Origin: Pseudomonas sp. TH41
Lineage (GTDB): Bacteria; Pseudomonadota; Gammaproteobacteria; Pseudomonadales; Pseudomonadaceae
DNA: 64,000 bases
Reading direction: 5' to 3'
NCBI RefSeq assembly: GCF_016650695.1
Contig: NZ_JAEKFH010000006.1
Span: 248,001-312,000, forward strand
Positions 18,506 through 26,854 of this stretch are shown here, in pieces (within the stretch, counting starts at the first letter, position 1; every line of letters begins with the position of its first letter). The notes below the pieces were generated by a model. That model was given only the letters and a program-made list of their open reading frames with translations. It had not been told where the DNA came from and searched no databases. Position numbers and translations under genes: made by a program.

Positions 18506-18531
18506 AACGGCCCACCAAAAGGCGGGCCGTT
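18506..18531 (-). terminator. Terminator of the second parvulin gene
   Basis: Stem AACGGCCC.CC / GG.GGGCCGTT around a 4-nt loop, 22 nt past the stop of the 18554-18835 gene on the minus strand. The U-tract is weak. It separates ppiC from yejA. Confidence 0.6.
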
Positions 18532-18553
18532 ATGCGCAAAACGCAGGCGTTGA

Positions 18554-18835
18554 TCAGTCCTGGCGGCTGGTCACTTCCAGCAGGTGATAACCGAACTGGG
18601 TCTTGACCGGGCCTTGCACCACGTTGATCGGTGCGCTGAAGACCACGGTGTCGAATTCCTTGACCATCTGGCCTGGACCGAACGAACCCAGATCACCGCC
18701 CTGGCGGCTGGACGGGCAAGTGGAGTTGGCTTTGGCAACTTCGGCGAAATCAGCGCCGCCTTCGATCTGGGCTTTGAGTTCGTTGCACTTGGCTTCCGAG
18801 GCAACCAGGATGTGACGGGCAGTGGCTTTAGCCAT
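18554..18835 (-). CDS. ppiC: Parvulin-type peptidyl-prolyl cis-trans isomerase
   Basis: 93-residue single-domain cytoplasmic parvulin. It matches E. coli PpiC in length and in the motifs ATARHILVASE, STCPSSRQGGDLGSFGPGQM and TQFGYHLLEV. Compared with the paralogue at 2398-2673 it lacks the basic insertion and is probably the housekeeping copy. An SD-like AAGAGGAG lies just upstream of the start (minus strand, near 18845). A hairpin terminator follows the gene. Confidence 0.93.
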   Translation of the reverse strand: MAKATARHILVASEAKCNELKAQIEGGADFAEVAKANSTCPSSRQGGDLGSFGPGQMVKEFDTVVFSAPINVVQGPVKTQFGYHLLEVTSRQD

Positions 18836-18942
18836 GGAAAAATACTCCTCTTAATGTTCAGTAAAGTGCGGAGCCTACCGGATTCAGTGGTCTATTTCTT
18901 CTCAAAGTTCCGTCTGGGCCGTGCAGCCAGTATGGCATTCCT

Positions 18943-19830
18943 TTATAAACCGGCAATTCGCAAGCGCTCGGCATGTTGCACATATAAGTCAATCGGGTCG
19001 ATGCCCTGGCGAACGCGACCGACCGCCTGGCCGATGCTGTCCAGATGGTCGAGCGGGTAGTCGGAACGGATTACTTTGCCCAGATGGGAGCTGAATCGAC
19101 CGACCATGCCATCGTTCTGCTCCGCTTCGGTGGTGAAATACCGGGAAAAGGCCCGGGATATCCCATGCAGTGGATCGAACGCATTGAGCCCTTCATCAAG
19201 GGGGTTCGTCGCCAGGATGCCACTCCAGGAATAGTAGCCAACACCGTTAACCCATTCACGGCCCTTGCCGCCCCAGGTTTTCGGCAGCCCCTGGGGGTAC
19301 TTGTCGTTGAACGCGCCCACGCCTTCGGTGGTGAGCGCGTTGAGCGCGGCGACAGCGTTCTGCGGCAGGTGGCGATGGCCACTGAGCAATGACAGAAAGT
19401 CGGCGAATAGAGTGGCAACCGTCTCGGCGATATGTTCCGGCAGGCGTCCGGGCGTCAGGGCCTTGCGCAGGAAATCGGCCAATTCCGAACCATGATTTGG
19501 CCCGCTGACGGATGTCACCGAGGCGACAGCGTGTGGCGCAACCGCCGCTGCATAACGTGCGGCGAGTGCGCCTTGACTGTGACCGATCAGGTTGACTTTT
19601 TTCGCGCCGGTTCCTTCCAGTACCCGTTCGATCTGCATCAGCAATTGGTCGCCGCGAGCTTCGTTGCTATGGGTCGCCGACAAGTGCGGGACAAACACCC
19701 TGGCGCCAGCGCCTCTGAGGGCATGTTTGACCTCATGGAACAGCTCGAATTTGCCAATGCGCTCGAAGCCGAAAAGCCCGTGGACCAGGAGGATCGGATG
19801 GTGAGTGGTTGCATTCCGTTGCATGTTCAT
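18943..19830 (-). CDS. Triacylglycerol lipase / esterase (family I.1-like), without signal peptide
   Basis: Alpha/beta hydrolase of about 295 residues that would cleave ester bonds of lipids. The oxyanion HG motif is in PILLVHGLFGFERIG, the nucleophile in IGHSQGALAARYAA, and the C-terminal NDGMVGRFSSHLGKVIRSDYPLDHLD carries the Ca-binding Asp and catalytic His region of Pseudomonas lipases. Secreted family I.1 lipases begin with a signal peptide; none is seen here, and no lif foldase gene is adjacent. It may therefore be cytoplasmic. The start is uncertain: 19830 (MNMQRN) or 19851. The catalytic Asp was not placed with certainty. Confidence 0.85.
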   Translation of the reverse strand: MNMQRNATTHHPILLVHGLFGFERIGKFELFHEVKHALRGAGARVFVPHLSATHSNEARGDQLLMQIERVLEGTGAKKVNLIGHSQGALAARYAAAVAPHAVASVTSVSGPNHGSELADFLRKALTPGRLPEHIAETVATLFADFLSLLSGHRHLPQNAVAALNALTTEGVGAFNDKYPQGLPKTWGGKGREWVNGVGYYSWSGILATNPLDEGLNAFDPLHGISRAFSRYFTTEAEQNDGMVGRFSSHLGKVIRSDYPLDHLDSIGQAVGRVRQGIDPIDLYVQHAERLRIAGL

Positions 19831-20052
19831 ACCTTTTTCGCAGGAGTTCATGGGTGTGCTTGCGGCTCACTCTAAAGCACTCCTGCGGGTGTGCGGTGTA
19901 TGAAAAAGCCGCTGTAAGCTGATGAAAACGGTATAGAAAAGGTACGAAAGCTCGAATGAGGATGAAGTCCATATCGGAATATTCGGCCATCCTTTATAGG
20001 GGAGGCAGGGCACATTTGGGTAATGGCCTACCTCCAGAACGTCATTTGCCTG

Positions 20053-21126
20053 TTACCCGTGTTGCGCTCTCAGCCGCCCTGCTGCCTGACGCAACAAGTC
20101 TTCCGTCCCGTCCCAGCCAAGGCAGCCATCCGTTACCGACACGCCGTAGTGCAGCGACGGGCTCAACGGCTGACAACCTTCAAACAGATGACTCTCAATC
20201 ATCATGCCGATCAGCGAGCGATCACCTTGCAGGCGCTGCTCAAGCACGTCGTTGAACACCGCCGGCTGACGCAACGGATCTTTGCCACTGTTGGCATGGC
20301 TGCAGTCGACCATGATTCGCGCCGGGATTTTCAGCTTGGTCAGGTCGCTGTGCACCTGGGCGATGCTGTCGCGGTCGTAGTTCGGTCCAAGATGGCCTCC
20401 GCGCAAAACCAGATGAGTGTCCGCATTGCCCGGGGTTTGAATGATCGCGGGGTGTCCCTGGCTGTCGACACCAAAATGACGATGCGGATGGGCGGCCGAG
20501 CGCATGGCGTCGCTGGCGACGCCGACACCGCCATCGGTGCCGTTCTTGAAGCCCACCGGCATGCTCAGGCCGCTGGCCATTTCCCGGTGAATTTGCGATT
20601 CGGTGGTGCGGGCACCAATGGCCACCCAGCTCAGCAGGTCGTCGAAATAACCAGCGGCCATCGGTTGCAGCAGCTCGGTGGCAATCGGCAACCCAAGACG
20701 GAGCATTTCGCGCATCAGCTCACGGGACAACGTCAGGCCACCGGCCATGTCATCACTGCCATCCAGGTGCGGATCGTAGGCCAGGCCTTTCCAGCCGATC
20801 GTGGTGCGGGGCTTTTCGACGTAGGCACGCATCACCAACAGCATTTCATCGCTGACGTCGGCGGCGAGTCGAGCGAGGTTGTTGGCGTATTCAAGGGCTG
20901 ACTGTGGGTCGTGAATCGAGCAAGGGCCGACGATCACTAGCAGACGGGAGTCTTCACCGTTGAGGATCGCGCGGACCGCGTCGCGGTGGGCAGTGACTTG
21001 CTGGGTCAGGGCGTTGTTGAGTGGCAATTGCTGTTTGAGTTGCAACGAGCTGGGCAGACGCAGGGTCAGCGCTTCATTGGCAGGGCTCAAGGTGGACAGC
21101 GGCAGAGCAGAGACGGACGAGTTCAT
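20053..21126 (-). CDS. aroF: 3-deoxy-7-phosphoheptulonate synthase (DAHP synthase, type I)
   Basis: 357-residue enzyme joining phosphoenolpyruvate and erythrose 4-phosphate, the first step of aromatic amino-acid synthesis. Visible are LVIVGPCSIHDPQSALEYA, RAYVEKPRTTIGWKG, GARTTESQIHRE, GFKNGTDGG and IMVDCSHANSGKD, which carry the metal and PEP ligands. The subtype (Tyr- or Phe-sensitive) cannot be read from sequence alone. A long leader with two short reading frames rich in aromatic codons and a strong terminator hairpin precedes it (21175-21592), pointing to attenuation by aromatic aminoacyl-tRNA supply. The symbol is by family only. Confidence 0.93.
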   Translation of the reverse strand: MNSSVSALPLSTLSPANEALTLRLPSSLQLKQQLPLNNALTQQVTAHRDAVRAILNGEDSRLLVIVGPCSIHDPQSALEYANNLARLAADVSDEMLLVMRAYVEKPRTTIGWKGLAYDPHLDGSDDMAGGLTLSRELMREMLRLGLPIATELLQPMAAGYFDDLLSWVAIGARTTESQIHREMASGLSMPVGFKNGTDGGVGVASDAMRSAAHPHRHFGVDSQGHPAIIQTPGNADTHLVLRGGHLGPNYDRDSIAQVHSDLTKLKIPARIMVDCSHANSGKDPLRQPAVFNDVLEQRLQGDRSLIGMMIESHLFEGCQPLSPSLHYGVSVTDGCLGWDGTEDLLRQAAGRLRAQHG

Positions 21127-21174
21127 GTTCAGGCTTCCTGGGCTGGCGGCGGGTTCGCTCCCGCGCGCTCGGCC

Positions 21175-21327
21175 CTATTGGGGTGTTCGACAATTAGCCG
21201 GATTGGCTGCGTGTAGGTGCTTGCCACCAGTGGGTGACCGATCGGAGGCGGCAGGCTGTCCCGAGCGGAGGCTGCTAAATCGCCAGGCGGTAAAACTGTC
21301 GTAACGGTAATAAGTGGCGTAGTTCAT
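21175..21327 (-). CDS. Short Tyr/Phe/Trp-rich leader peptide before DAHP synthase
   Basis: A 50-codon frame begins ATG AAC TAC GCC and encodes MNYATYYRYDSFTAWRF at its start. This is four Tyr, two Phe and one Trp in the first 17 residues, while the remainder is not enriched. A good ribosome-binding site (AGAGGA, 8 nt from the ATG) precedes it. The stop is 48 nt before the DAHP synthase start. It lies after the terminator at 21387-21416, so it is translated only on read-through transcripts or from a promoter in between. A GC-rich stem (GCGGGAGCGAACCCGC) follows its stop. The role is inferred from composition and position. Confidence 0.6.
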   Translation of the reverse strand: MNYATYYRYDSFTAWRFSSLRSGQPAASDRSPTGGKHLHAANPANCRTPQ

Positions 21328-21386
21328 TTTCTAAATCCTCTGAATGTCTGGTTGTTGCTGAAAAGTGTCTGGGGCTGAAAAAACAA

Positions 21387-21416
21387 AACCCCCGGTCGGG
21401 AGGCCGACCGGGGGTT
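21387..21416 (-). terminator. Rho-independent terminator acting as probable attenuator
   Basis: A perfect 13-bp stem (AACCCCCGGTCGG / CCGACCGGGGGTT) with a 4-nt loop is followed on the minus strand by TTTGTTTTTT. It lies 47 nt past the stop of the first leader peptide and about 260 nt before the DAHP synthase start, the arrangement of an attenuator. Confidence 0.85.
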
Positions 21417-21463
21417 GAGAATTCTCTGGTGGCGACCCGTTTAAAGTGGGCGCCGTGTGGGTA

Positions 21464-21592
21464 TCAGGCGCGCCAGTGGCTAAACCAATACCCAAAATAA
21501 AAGCTGACCGAAGCACAAACGTCGCTCACCCGGGCAGCCGTAACTGAGCGCGGGGCGCTGGCGGTACGAAGCGTTGAGAGGGTGTTGAACAT
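21464..21592 (-). CDS. Aromatic-residue leader peptide (first)
   Basis: A 42-codon frame whose end reads SFYFGYWFSHWRA before TGA: seven aromatic residues (three Phe, two Tyr, two Trp) within ten. A strong ribosome-binding site (GGAG, 7 nt spacing) precedes the ATG. Clustered codons for the pathway's end products near the end of a short frame, followed by a terminator, are the classic layout for ribosome-mediated attenuation. A stem GGGTAT/ATACCC overlaps the control codons and the stop. The competing antiterminator pairing was not established. Confidence 0.75.
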   Translation of the reverse strand: MFNTLSTLRTASAPRSVTAARVSDVCASVSFYFGYWFSHWRA

Positions 21593-21752
21593 GGTCTGTC
21601 TCCGATGGATGCGCCGAGCTTACTAGAGGCCGGTACGTGGATTCAATCAGAAATTGCTATCGCTCACCGACGAGGTTTTCTATCGCTTGAGTGCGCCGAA
21701 GGTTGTGACACACTCGCAGCCTCGACCCCACACAACGCCACAAGGACGAAGC

Positions 21753-22511
21753 ATGACACCACTGACCATCGCGGCCGCTCAATCGATCTCCGTCGCGGGC
21801 GACCTTGCCGCCAATATCGCCGGGCATCAACGTTTCATGCAGGTGGCCGCAGAGCAGGGTGTGCAATTGCTGGTGTTCCCGGAGTTATCGCTGACGGGTT
21901 ACGAGCGTGGGCTGGCGGCTGAGCTGGCGATTGTACCGGGCGCCGAGGTTCTGCAATCCCTGCGAGATTTCGCGCATAAAGTCGGCGTGACAACGGTCGT
22001 CGGTATGCCGATTCGGCTGTCGGAAGATTCGCCGGTATTGATTGGCGCACTGGTGCTGGGTGCCGATGGTTCGCTGGGGATCTACACCAAGCAACATTTG
22101 CACGCAGGCGAGGAGGTGGCGTTTGCCCCGGGCACCGGTGGCTCGACCCTGACGATCGGTGCCGACATTGTCGCGCTGGCGGTGTGCGCGGATTTTTCCC
22201 ACGCCAGCCATGCGGCAGCGGCGGCGGAGCAAGGCGCTGATGTTTATGCGGCCGGCGTGTTGATCACGGAAAACGGCTACGCCCCGGACACCGCCCTGTT
22301 GCAAGGCTATGCCCGCGCCCATTCGATGGTGGTCCTGATGGCCAATCATGGTGGCGCGACGGGGGGCTGGGAGTCGGCAGGACGCAGCGCGATCTGGGCG
22401 TCAGACGGTTCGCTGATCTCGGCCGCGCCGGGGACAGGCAATTTGATGGTTATTGCTCGGCGCAAAGCGAATGGATGGCAGGGGCAAATAGTCGCGGTTT
22501 CGGAGGATTGA
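21753..22511 (+). CDS. Carbon-nitrogen hydrolase (nitrilase superfamily)
   Basis: 252-residue cytoplasmic amidohydrolase. The catalytic triad residues are visible: Glu in FPELSLTGYE, Lys in YTKQHLHAGEE and Cys in ALAVCADFSH. The substrate is unknown; such small nitrilase-family proteins hydrolyse amides or carbamoyl groups. The ATG at 21753 is chosen because MTPLTIAAAQ is the usual N-terminal strand of the family, whereas upstream in-frame codons lie in the divergent leader region. Its stop overlaps the start of the next gene (TGATG), so the two are co-translated. Confidence 0.88.
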   Translation: MTPLTIAAAQSISVAGDLAANIAGHQRFMQVAAEQGVQLLVFPELSLTGYERGLAAELAIVPGAEVLQSLRDFAHKVGVTTVVGMPIRLSEDSPVLIGALVLGADGSLGIYTKQHLHAGEEVAFAPGTGGSTLTIGADIVALAVCADFSHASHAAAAAEQGADVYAAGVLITENGYAPDTALLQGYARAHSMVVLMANHGGATGGWESAGRSAIWASDGSLISAAPGTGNLMVIARRKANGWQGQIVAVSED

Positions 22512-22954
22512 TGGGGTTTGAATTACGTGCGGCGACTTCTGGGGATCTCGGTTTTGCTCGCGATCTCACACGCCGCAACATGCTGCGCTATTACCTGCAG
22601 CACGATTTGCTGTGGCAGGACGAGGCGTTCGATGTGGGTTGGGCGGGGCGCGAAAACTGGTTGGTTGTGCGAGAGGATGTGTCGCTGGGTTTTGTGAGCC
22701 TGAGCAGAGACGCAAGGGCTTTATACATTCGCGAACTGCACATGCTGGAGGCGTTTCAGGGGCAGGGCGCCGGTTCCTGGGTGATCGATCAGGTGGTTGC
22801 CATGGCGTGCAAGGAGCGGCGCCCGGCCTTGCGCCTGACGGTTTTTGAAAATAATCCGGCGAAAGCGTTGTATGAGAGAAAGGGCCTCACGGTGGTCGGT
22901 GAAGAGGCGTGTTTCCTGAGAATGCAGCGCGATGTCGGTGACTTGCCTCGCTGA
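22511..22954 (+). CDS. GNAT-family N-acetyltransferase
   Basis: 147-residue acetyltransferase of unknown substrate. The acetyl-CoA-binding motif A is LHMLEAFQGQGAGSWVIDQV (Q/R-x-x-G-x-A-type loop), followed by RLTVFENNPAKALYERKGL, the usual motif B. Its start at 22511 overlaps the stop of the C-N hydrolase gene by one base, suggesting a two-gene unit. No membrane segment or fusion is seen. Confidence 0.87.
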   Translation: MGFELRAATSGDLGFARDLTRRNMLRYYLQHDLLWQDEAFDVGWAGRENWLVVREDVSLGFVSLSRDARALYIRELHMLEAFQGQGAGSWVIDQVVAMACKERRPALRLTVFENNPAKALYERKGLTVVGEEACFLRMQRDVGDLPR

Positions 22955-23080
22955 AACACGCTGGCGGCAAGCCTTTCCAGACGTATTGAAACTTTTTATA
23001 TAACGCTTGCCGCTAGGTCTGCCAGTTGCTTTTTGCTAAGGTGTCGGCAACCCAATAGGACCATATCGCGAGGTGTCTGC

Positions 23081-23722
23081 TTGATTAGGGTGCTAGTAGT
23101 CGATGACCATGATCTCGTTCGTACAGGCATTACACGAATGCTGGCTGACATCGATGGCCTGCAAGTAGTCGGCCAGGCTGAGTCAGGCGAAGAATCCCTG
23201 CTCAAGGCGCGTGAGTTGAAACCCGATGTGGTGTTGATGGACGTCAAGATGCCCGGTATCGGCGGTCTTGAAGCCACGCGCAAATTGTTGCGCAGTCATC
23301 CGGACATCAAAGTCGTTGCGGTCACGGTGTGCGAAGAAGATCCGTTTCCTACACGTCTGTTGCAGGCGGGGGCTGCGGGTTATCTGACCAAGGGCGCCGG
23401 TTTGCCTGAAATGGTCCAGGCCATTCGCCTGGTGTTTGCCGGGCAACGCTACATCAGTCCACAGATTGCTCAACAACTGGCGATCAAATCCTTCCAGCCG
23501 ACCAACGATTCGCCCTTCGACGCCTTGTCGGAGCGGGAAATCCAGATCGCACTGATGATTGTCGGCTGTCAGAAAGTCCAGATCATTTCCGACAAGCTGT
23601 GCCTGTCGCCAAAAACCGTGAACACCTACCGTTACCGTATTTTCGAGAAGCTCTCGATCAGCAGCGACGTCGAGTTGACGCTGTTGGCGGTTCGTCACGG
23701 CATGGTTGATGCCAGCCTCTGA
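23081..23722 (+). CDS. gacA: Response regulator GacA, TTG start
   Basis: 213-residue NarL-type response regulator that, phosphorylated by GacS, activates small RNAs titrating RsmA/CsrA. The receiver domain has VVDDHDLVRTG and phosphoacceptor Asp in VVLMDVKMPG (about residue 54); the LuxR-type helix-turn-helix is LSEREIQIALMIV...LCLSPKTVNTYRYR. The start is taken as TTG at 23081, which gives (M)IRVLVVDDHD; an AGGTG lies just upstream, and TTG starts are known for Pseudomonas gacA. uvrC follows after 2 nt, as in other gamma-proteobacteria. Confidence 0.95.
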   Translation: MIRVLVVDDHDLVRTGITRMLADIDGLQVVGQAESGEESLLKARELKPDVVLMDVKMPGIGGLEATRKLLRSHPDIKVVAVTVCEEDPFPTRLLQAGAAGYLTKGAGLPEMVQAIRLVFAGQRYISPQIAQQLAIKSFQPTNDSPFDALSEREIQIALMIVGCQKVQIISDKLCLSPKTVNTYRYRIFEKLSISSDVELTLLAVRHGMVDASL

Positions 23723-23724
23723 AA

Positions 23725-25548
23725 ATGACTGAAGCCTTCGATCCAAGCGCCTTTCTTTCAACGGTCAGTGGGCGCCCCGGTGTGTATCGCATGTTCGACA
23801 GCGAGGCACGCCTGCTCTACGTCGGCAAGGCCAAGAACCTCAAGAATCGCCTGTCGAGTTACTTTCGTAAATCCGGTCTGGCGCCCAAGACCGCTGCGCT
23901 GGTCGCGCGTATCGCCCAGGTCGAAACGACGATTACCGCCAATGAAACCGAAGCCTTGTTGCTCGAGCAGACGCTGATCAAGGAATGGCGCCCGCCTTAC
24001 AACATTCTGCTGCGCGACGATAAATCCTATCCTTACGTCTTCCTCTCTGATGGCCCGTTTCCACGTTTGAGCATCCATCGCGGGGCGAAGAAGGCCAAGG
24101 GCAAATATTTCGGTCCTTATCCGAGTGCCGGTGCCATTCGCGAAAGCCTGAGCCTGCTGCAAAAGACCTTTTTTGTTCGTCAGTGCGAAGACAGCTATTA
24201 CAAGAACCGCACACGGCCTTGCCTGCAATACCAGATCAAACGCTGCAAGGCGCCTTGTGTCGGCCTTGTGGAACCCGAGGTCTATGCCGAGGACGTTCGA
24301 CACTCAGTGATGTTCCTTGAAGGCCGCAGCAATGCGCTGACCGACGAATTGTCGGCCGGTATGGAAGAGGCGGCGATCAATCTCGAATTCGAGCGTGCGG
24401 CGGAGCTGCGGGACCAGATCTCATTGCTGCGCCGGGTCCAGGATCAGCAAAGCATGGAAGGCGGGACGGGTGATGTCGATGTGATCGCCGCATTTATCAA
24501 CCCGGGCGGCGCGTGTGTGCACTTGATCAGCGTGCGCGGCGGCCGGGTACTGGGGAGCAAGAACTTCTTTCCGCAGGTGGGCATTGAAGAGGACGTTTCC
24601 GAAGTCATGGCGGCGTTTCTCGGCCAGTACTTCATCAGCAGCCCTGAACGCGACTTGCCGAGTGAACTGATCGTCAACGTGGTTCACGAAGACTTCCCGA
24701 CCCTGATCGCCGCCATCGAAGAGCTGCGCGGTCGCGAACTGACCATCAGCCATCGGGTCCGCGGTACACGAGCCCGCTGGCAGCAATTGGCAGTCACCAA
24801 TGCCGAGCAGGCGCTGGGTGCACGGTTGGCCAATCGTCAACACGTTGCGGCTCGTTTCGACGCCTTGGCGGAAGTCCTGAATCTGGACGAGCCGCCACAG
24901 CGCCTCGAGTGCTACGACATCAGCCACTCCAGCGGCGAAGCGACGGTGGCCTCCTGCGTCGTGTTTGGCCCCGAAGGCCCGATCAAGTCTGACTACCGTC
25001 GTTACAACATTGAGGGCGTCACCCCGGGTGATGACTACGCAGCAATGCACCAGGCGCTGACCCGACGTTTCAGCAAGCTGAAGGACGGGGAGGGCAAGCT
25101 ACCGGACATTCTGCTGGTGGACGGCGGCAAGGGGCAGTTGTCCATGGCCCGCGACGTGCTCAATGAGCTGGCGGTGCCCGACCTGATTCTGCTGGGCGTG
25201 GCCAAGGGCGCGACACGCAAGGCCGGTTTCGAAACCTTGTACCTGAACGATGCCGCCCATGAATTTACCTTGCGCGGTGATTCCCCCGCGTTGCATTTGA
25301 TTCAGCAGATACGCGACGAAGCTCACCGTTTCGCGATCACCGGCCACCGCGCACGCCGTGGCAAAACTCGCCGCACCTCTACACTTGAGGGCGTCGCCGG
25401 AGTCGGACCGACACGTCGCCGCGATTTGTTGAAACATTTTGGTGGATTGCAGGAGCTGTCTCGTGCCAGCATCGAAGAGATCGCCAAAGCACCCGGGATC
25501 AGTAAAAAGCTCGCAGAGTTGATTTATGCAAATCTGCACAGCGAGTAG
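23725..25548 (+). CDS. uvrC: Excinuclease ABC subunit C
   Basis: 607-residue nuclease that makes both incisions in nucleotide-excision repair. In order: GIY-YIG domain (GVYRMFDSEARLLYVGKAKNLKNR, residues about 15-95) for the 3' cut, a Cys-bearing region (RPCLQYQIKRCKAPC), the UVR motif near residue 210, the RNase-H-like domain with LECYDISHSSGEATVASCVV and DILLVDGGKGQ for the 5' cut, and C-terminal helix-hairpin-helix motifs. It begins 2 nt after gacA and is probably co-transcribed with it. Confidence 0.97.
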   Translation: MTEAFDPSAFLSTVSGRPGVYRMFDSEARLLYVGKAKNLKNRLSSYFRKSGLAPKTAALVARIAQVETTITANETEALLLEQTLIKEWRPPYNILLRDDKSYPYVFLSDGPFPRLSIHRGAKKAKGKYFGPYPSAGAIRESLSLLQKTFFVRQCEDSYYKNRTRPCLQYQIKRCKAPCVGLVEPEVYAEDVRHSVMFLEGRSNALTDELSAGMEEAAINLEFERAAELRDQISLLRRVQDQQSMEGGTGDVDVIAAFINPGGACVHLISVRGGRVLGSKNFFPQVGIEEDVSEVMAAFLGQYFISSPERDLPSELIVNVVHEDFPTLIAAIEELRGRELTISHRVRGTRARWQQLAVTNAEQALGARLANRQHVAARFDALAEVLNLDEPPQRLECYDISHSSGEATVASCVVFGPEGPIKSDYRRYNIEGVTPGDDYAAMHQALTRRFSKLKDGEGKLPDILLVDGGKGQLSMARDVLNELAVPDLILLGVAKGATRKAGFETLYLNDAAHEFTLRGDSPALHLIQQIRDEAHRFAITGHRARRGKTRRTSTLEGVAGVGPTRRRDLLKHFGGLQELSRASIEEIAKAPGISKKLAELIYANLHSE

Positions 25549-25580
25549 AATGCCACCTCACCTCGTAGCCAGTTGTGCCG

Positions 25581-26141
25581 ATGAATATCCCTAATCTGAT
25601 TACCGTTCTACGTGTCCTGCTCATCCCGATCTTCATTTTACTGTTCTACCTGCCCTACCAATGGAGCTACCTGGCTTCCGCCTCGGTCTTCGCATTTGCC
25701 GCTGCCACAGACTGGCTGGACGGGTATCTTGCCCGCCGTCTGGAGCAAAGCACGCCGTTCGGGGCATTTCTCGATCCGGTGGCTGACAAGCTGATGGTCG
25801 CCGTTGCGCTGGTATTGCTGGTGCAAGAACACGGCAACCTGTGGCTCACGCTGCCGGCCGCCGTGATCATCGGCCGCGAGATTGTCGTTTCCGCACTCCG
25901 GGAGTGGATGGCCGAACTCGGCGCTCGTGCGCACGTCGCCGTGTCCAACCTGGGCAAATGGAAAACCGCCGCGCAAATGCTGGCGCTGGTGATTCTGCTG
26001 GCCAATCCGTCGGACTTCAGCTTCTGGGTCCTGGTCGGTTACGCCTTGCTGATGATATCCGCTGGCCTGACTTTGTGGTCCATGGTCCAGTACTTGCGGG
26101 CTGCCTGGCCTCATCTGAAGACCGACGTAGAAAAGAAATAA
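25581..26141 (+). CDS. pgsA: CDP-diacylglycerol--glycerol-3-phosphate phosphatidyltransferase
   Basis: 186-residue inner-membrane enzyme making phosphatidylglycerol phosphate. The CDP-alcohol phosphotransferase signature is complete: DWLDGYLARRLEQSTPFGAF followed by LDPVADK. Several hydrophobic segments are present, including the N-terminal LLIPIFILLFYL. The ATG at 25581 (MNIPNLIT) is the family start; a GTG two codons earlier is also possible. The gene ends 63 nt before a three-tRNA cluster, a conserved Pseudomonas order. Confidence 0.96.
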   Translation: MNIPNLITVLRVLLIPIFILLFYLPYQWSYLASASVFAFAAATDWLDGYLARRLEQSTPFGAFLDPVADKLMVAVALVLLVQEHGNLWLTLPAAVIIGREIVVSALREWMAELGARAHVAVSNLGKWKTAAQMLALVILLANPSDFSFWVLVGYALLMISAGLTLWSMVQYLRAAWPHLKTDVEKK

Positions 26142-26161
26142 AACTTTTTTGAATCAAAGGG

Positions 26162-26189
26162 TTGACGGGGCTTCTGGAATCTATAGAAT
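26162..26189 (+). promoter_or_regulatory. Promoter of the tRNA cluster
   Basis: TTGACG, 16 nt and TAGAAT (within TATAGAAT) resemble a strong sigma-70 promoter and end 15 nt before the tRNA-Gly gene. Confidence 0.65.
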
Positions 26190-26204
26190 GCGCCACACCA
26201 AGAC

Positions 26205-26280
<76 letters not shown>

Positions 26281-26326
26281 AGTTTGTACACATTTGTTGT
26301 TGCGCTACATGACATCAAATGTTTGA

Positions 26327-26400
26327 GGCCGAGTAGCAAAATGGTTATGCAGTGGATTGCAAATCCACCTACGCCGGTTCGATTCCGACCTCGGCCTCCA
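26327..26400 (+). tRNA. tRNA-Cys (GCA)
   Basis: 74-nt cloverleaf with encoded CCA. Acceptor GGCCGAG pairs with CTCGGCC; the anticodon arm GGATTGCAAATCC reads GCA. Confidence 0.97.
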
Positions 26401-26409
26401 CTAATAAAC

Positions 26410-26447
26410 AAGCTCCGTAGATCTATGATTTACGGAGCTTTTTTATT
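26410..26447 (+). terminator. Terminator after tRNA-Cys
   Basis: Stem AAGCTCCGTA / TACGGAGCTT followed by TTTTATTT, 10 nt past tRNA-Cys. Confidence 0.85.
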
Positions 26448-26595
26448 TGCACCATCCTGCAAGATTTAGTCTTGAAAAGGATAGTTGCGAACTTGCTTCA
26501 CCGGGACGGGATGTATATATTTCCCCCTCTGCTGCACAGGCGTCAAAACTGCCAGTTTTCGGTTGGCTGTTTTAAGACGACTTGACCGCGCTACC

Positions 26596-26682
26596 GCCCG
26601 AATGGCGAAACTGGTAGACGCATGGGACTTAAAATCCCCCGCTCGTAAGGGCGTGCCGGTTCGATTCCGGCTTCGGGCACCA
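26596..26682 (+). tRNA. tRNA-Leu (TAA), island attachment gene
   Basis: 87-nt class II tRNA with long variable arm and encoded CCA. Acceptor GCCCGAA pairs with TTCGGGC; the anticodon arm GGGACTTAAAATCCC reads TAA. An integrase gene begins 172 nt downstream, so its 3' end is probably the attachment site of the following island. No second copy of the tRNA 3' end was noticed inside this window. Confidence 0.97.
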
Positions 26683-26726
26683 TCTTGCATTCCACAGAGC
26701 GCCTTTGAGTTCTTTGGAAGCCTTGA

Positions 26727-26759
26727 AAAACCTGCCTTCTGGCGGGTTTTTTCGTTTTA
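26727..26759 (+). terminator. Terminator after tRNA-Leu
   Basis: Stem AAACCTGCC / GGCGGGTTT with loop TTCT, followed by a T-rich tail, 45 nt past the tRNA. Confidence 0.8.
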
Positions 26760-26854
26760 GCATTCCGTCGGAATCTTGCCCATTCTTCTGGAATCCAGTC
26801 ATTTAGAGGGTAAAGTTAGGGGTAGTCTTTGGTTCGATTAAGGATAGTACCCTT

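Noticed and set aside
21331..21516. 61-codon minus-strand frame in the DAHP synthase leader
   Set aside because: It overlaps the aromatic leader peptide in another frame and reads through the terminator stem; the two flanking short frames have better ribosome-binding sites and composition.
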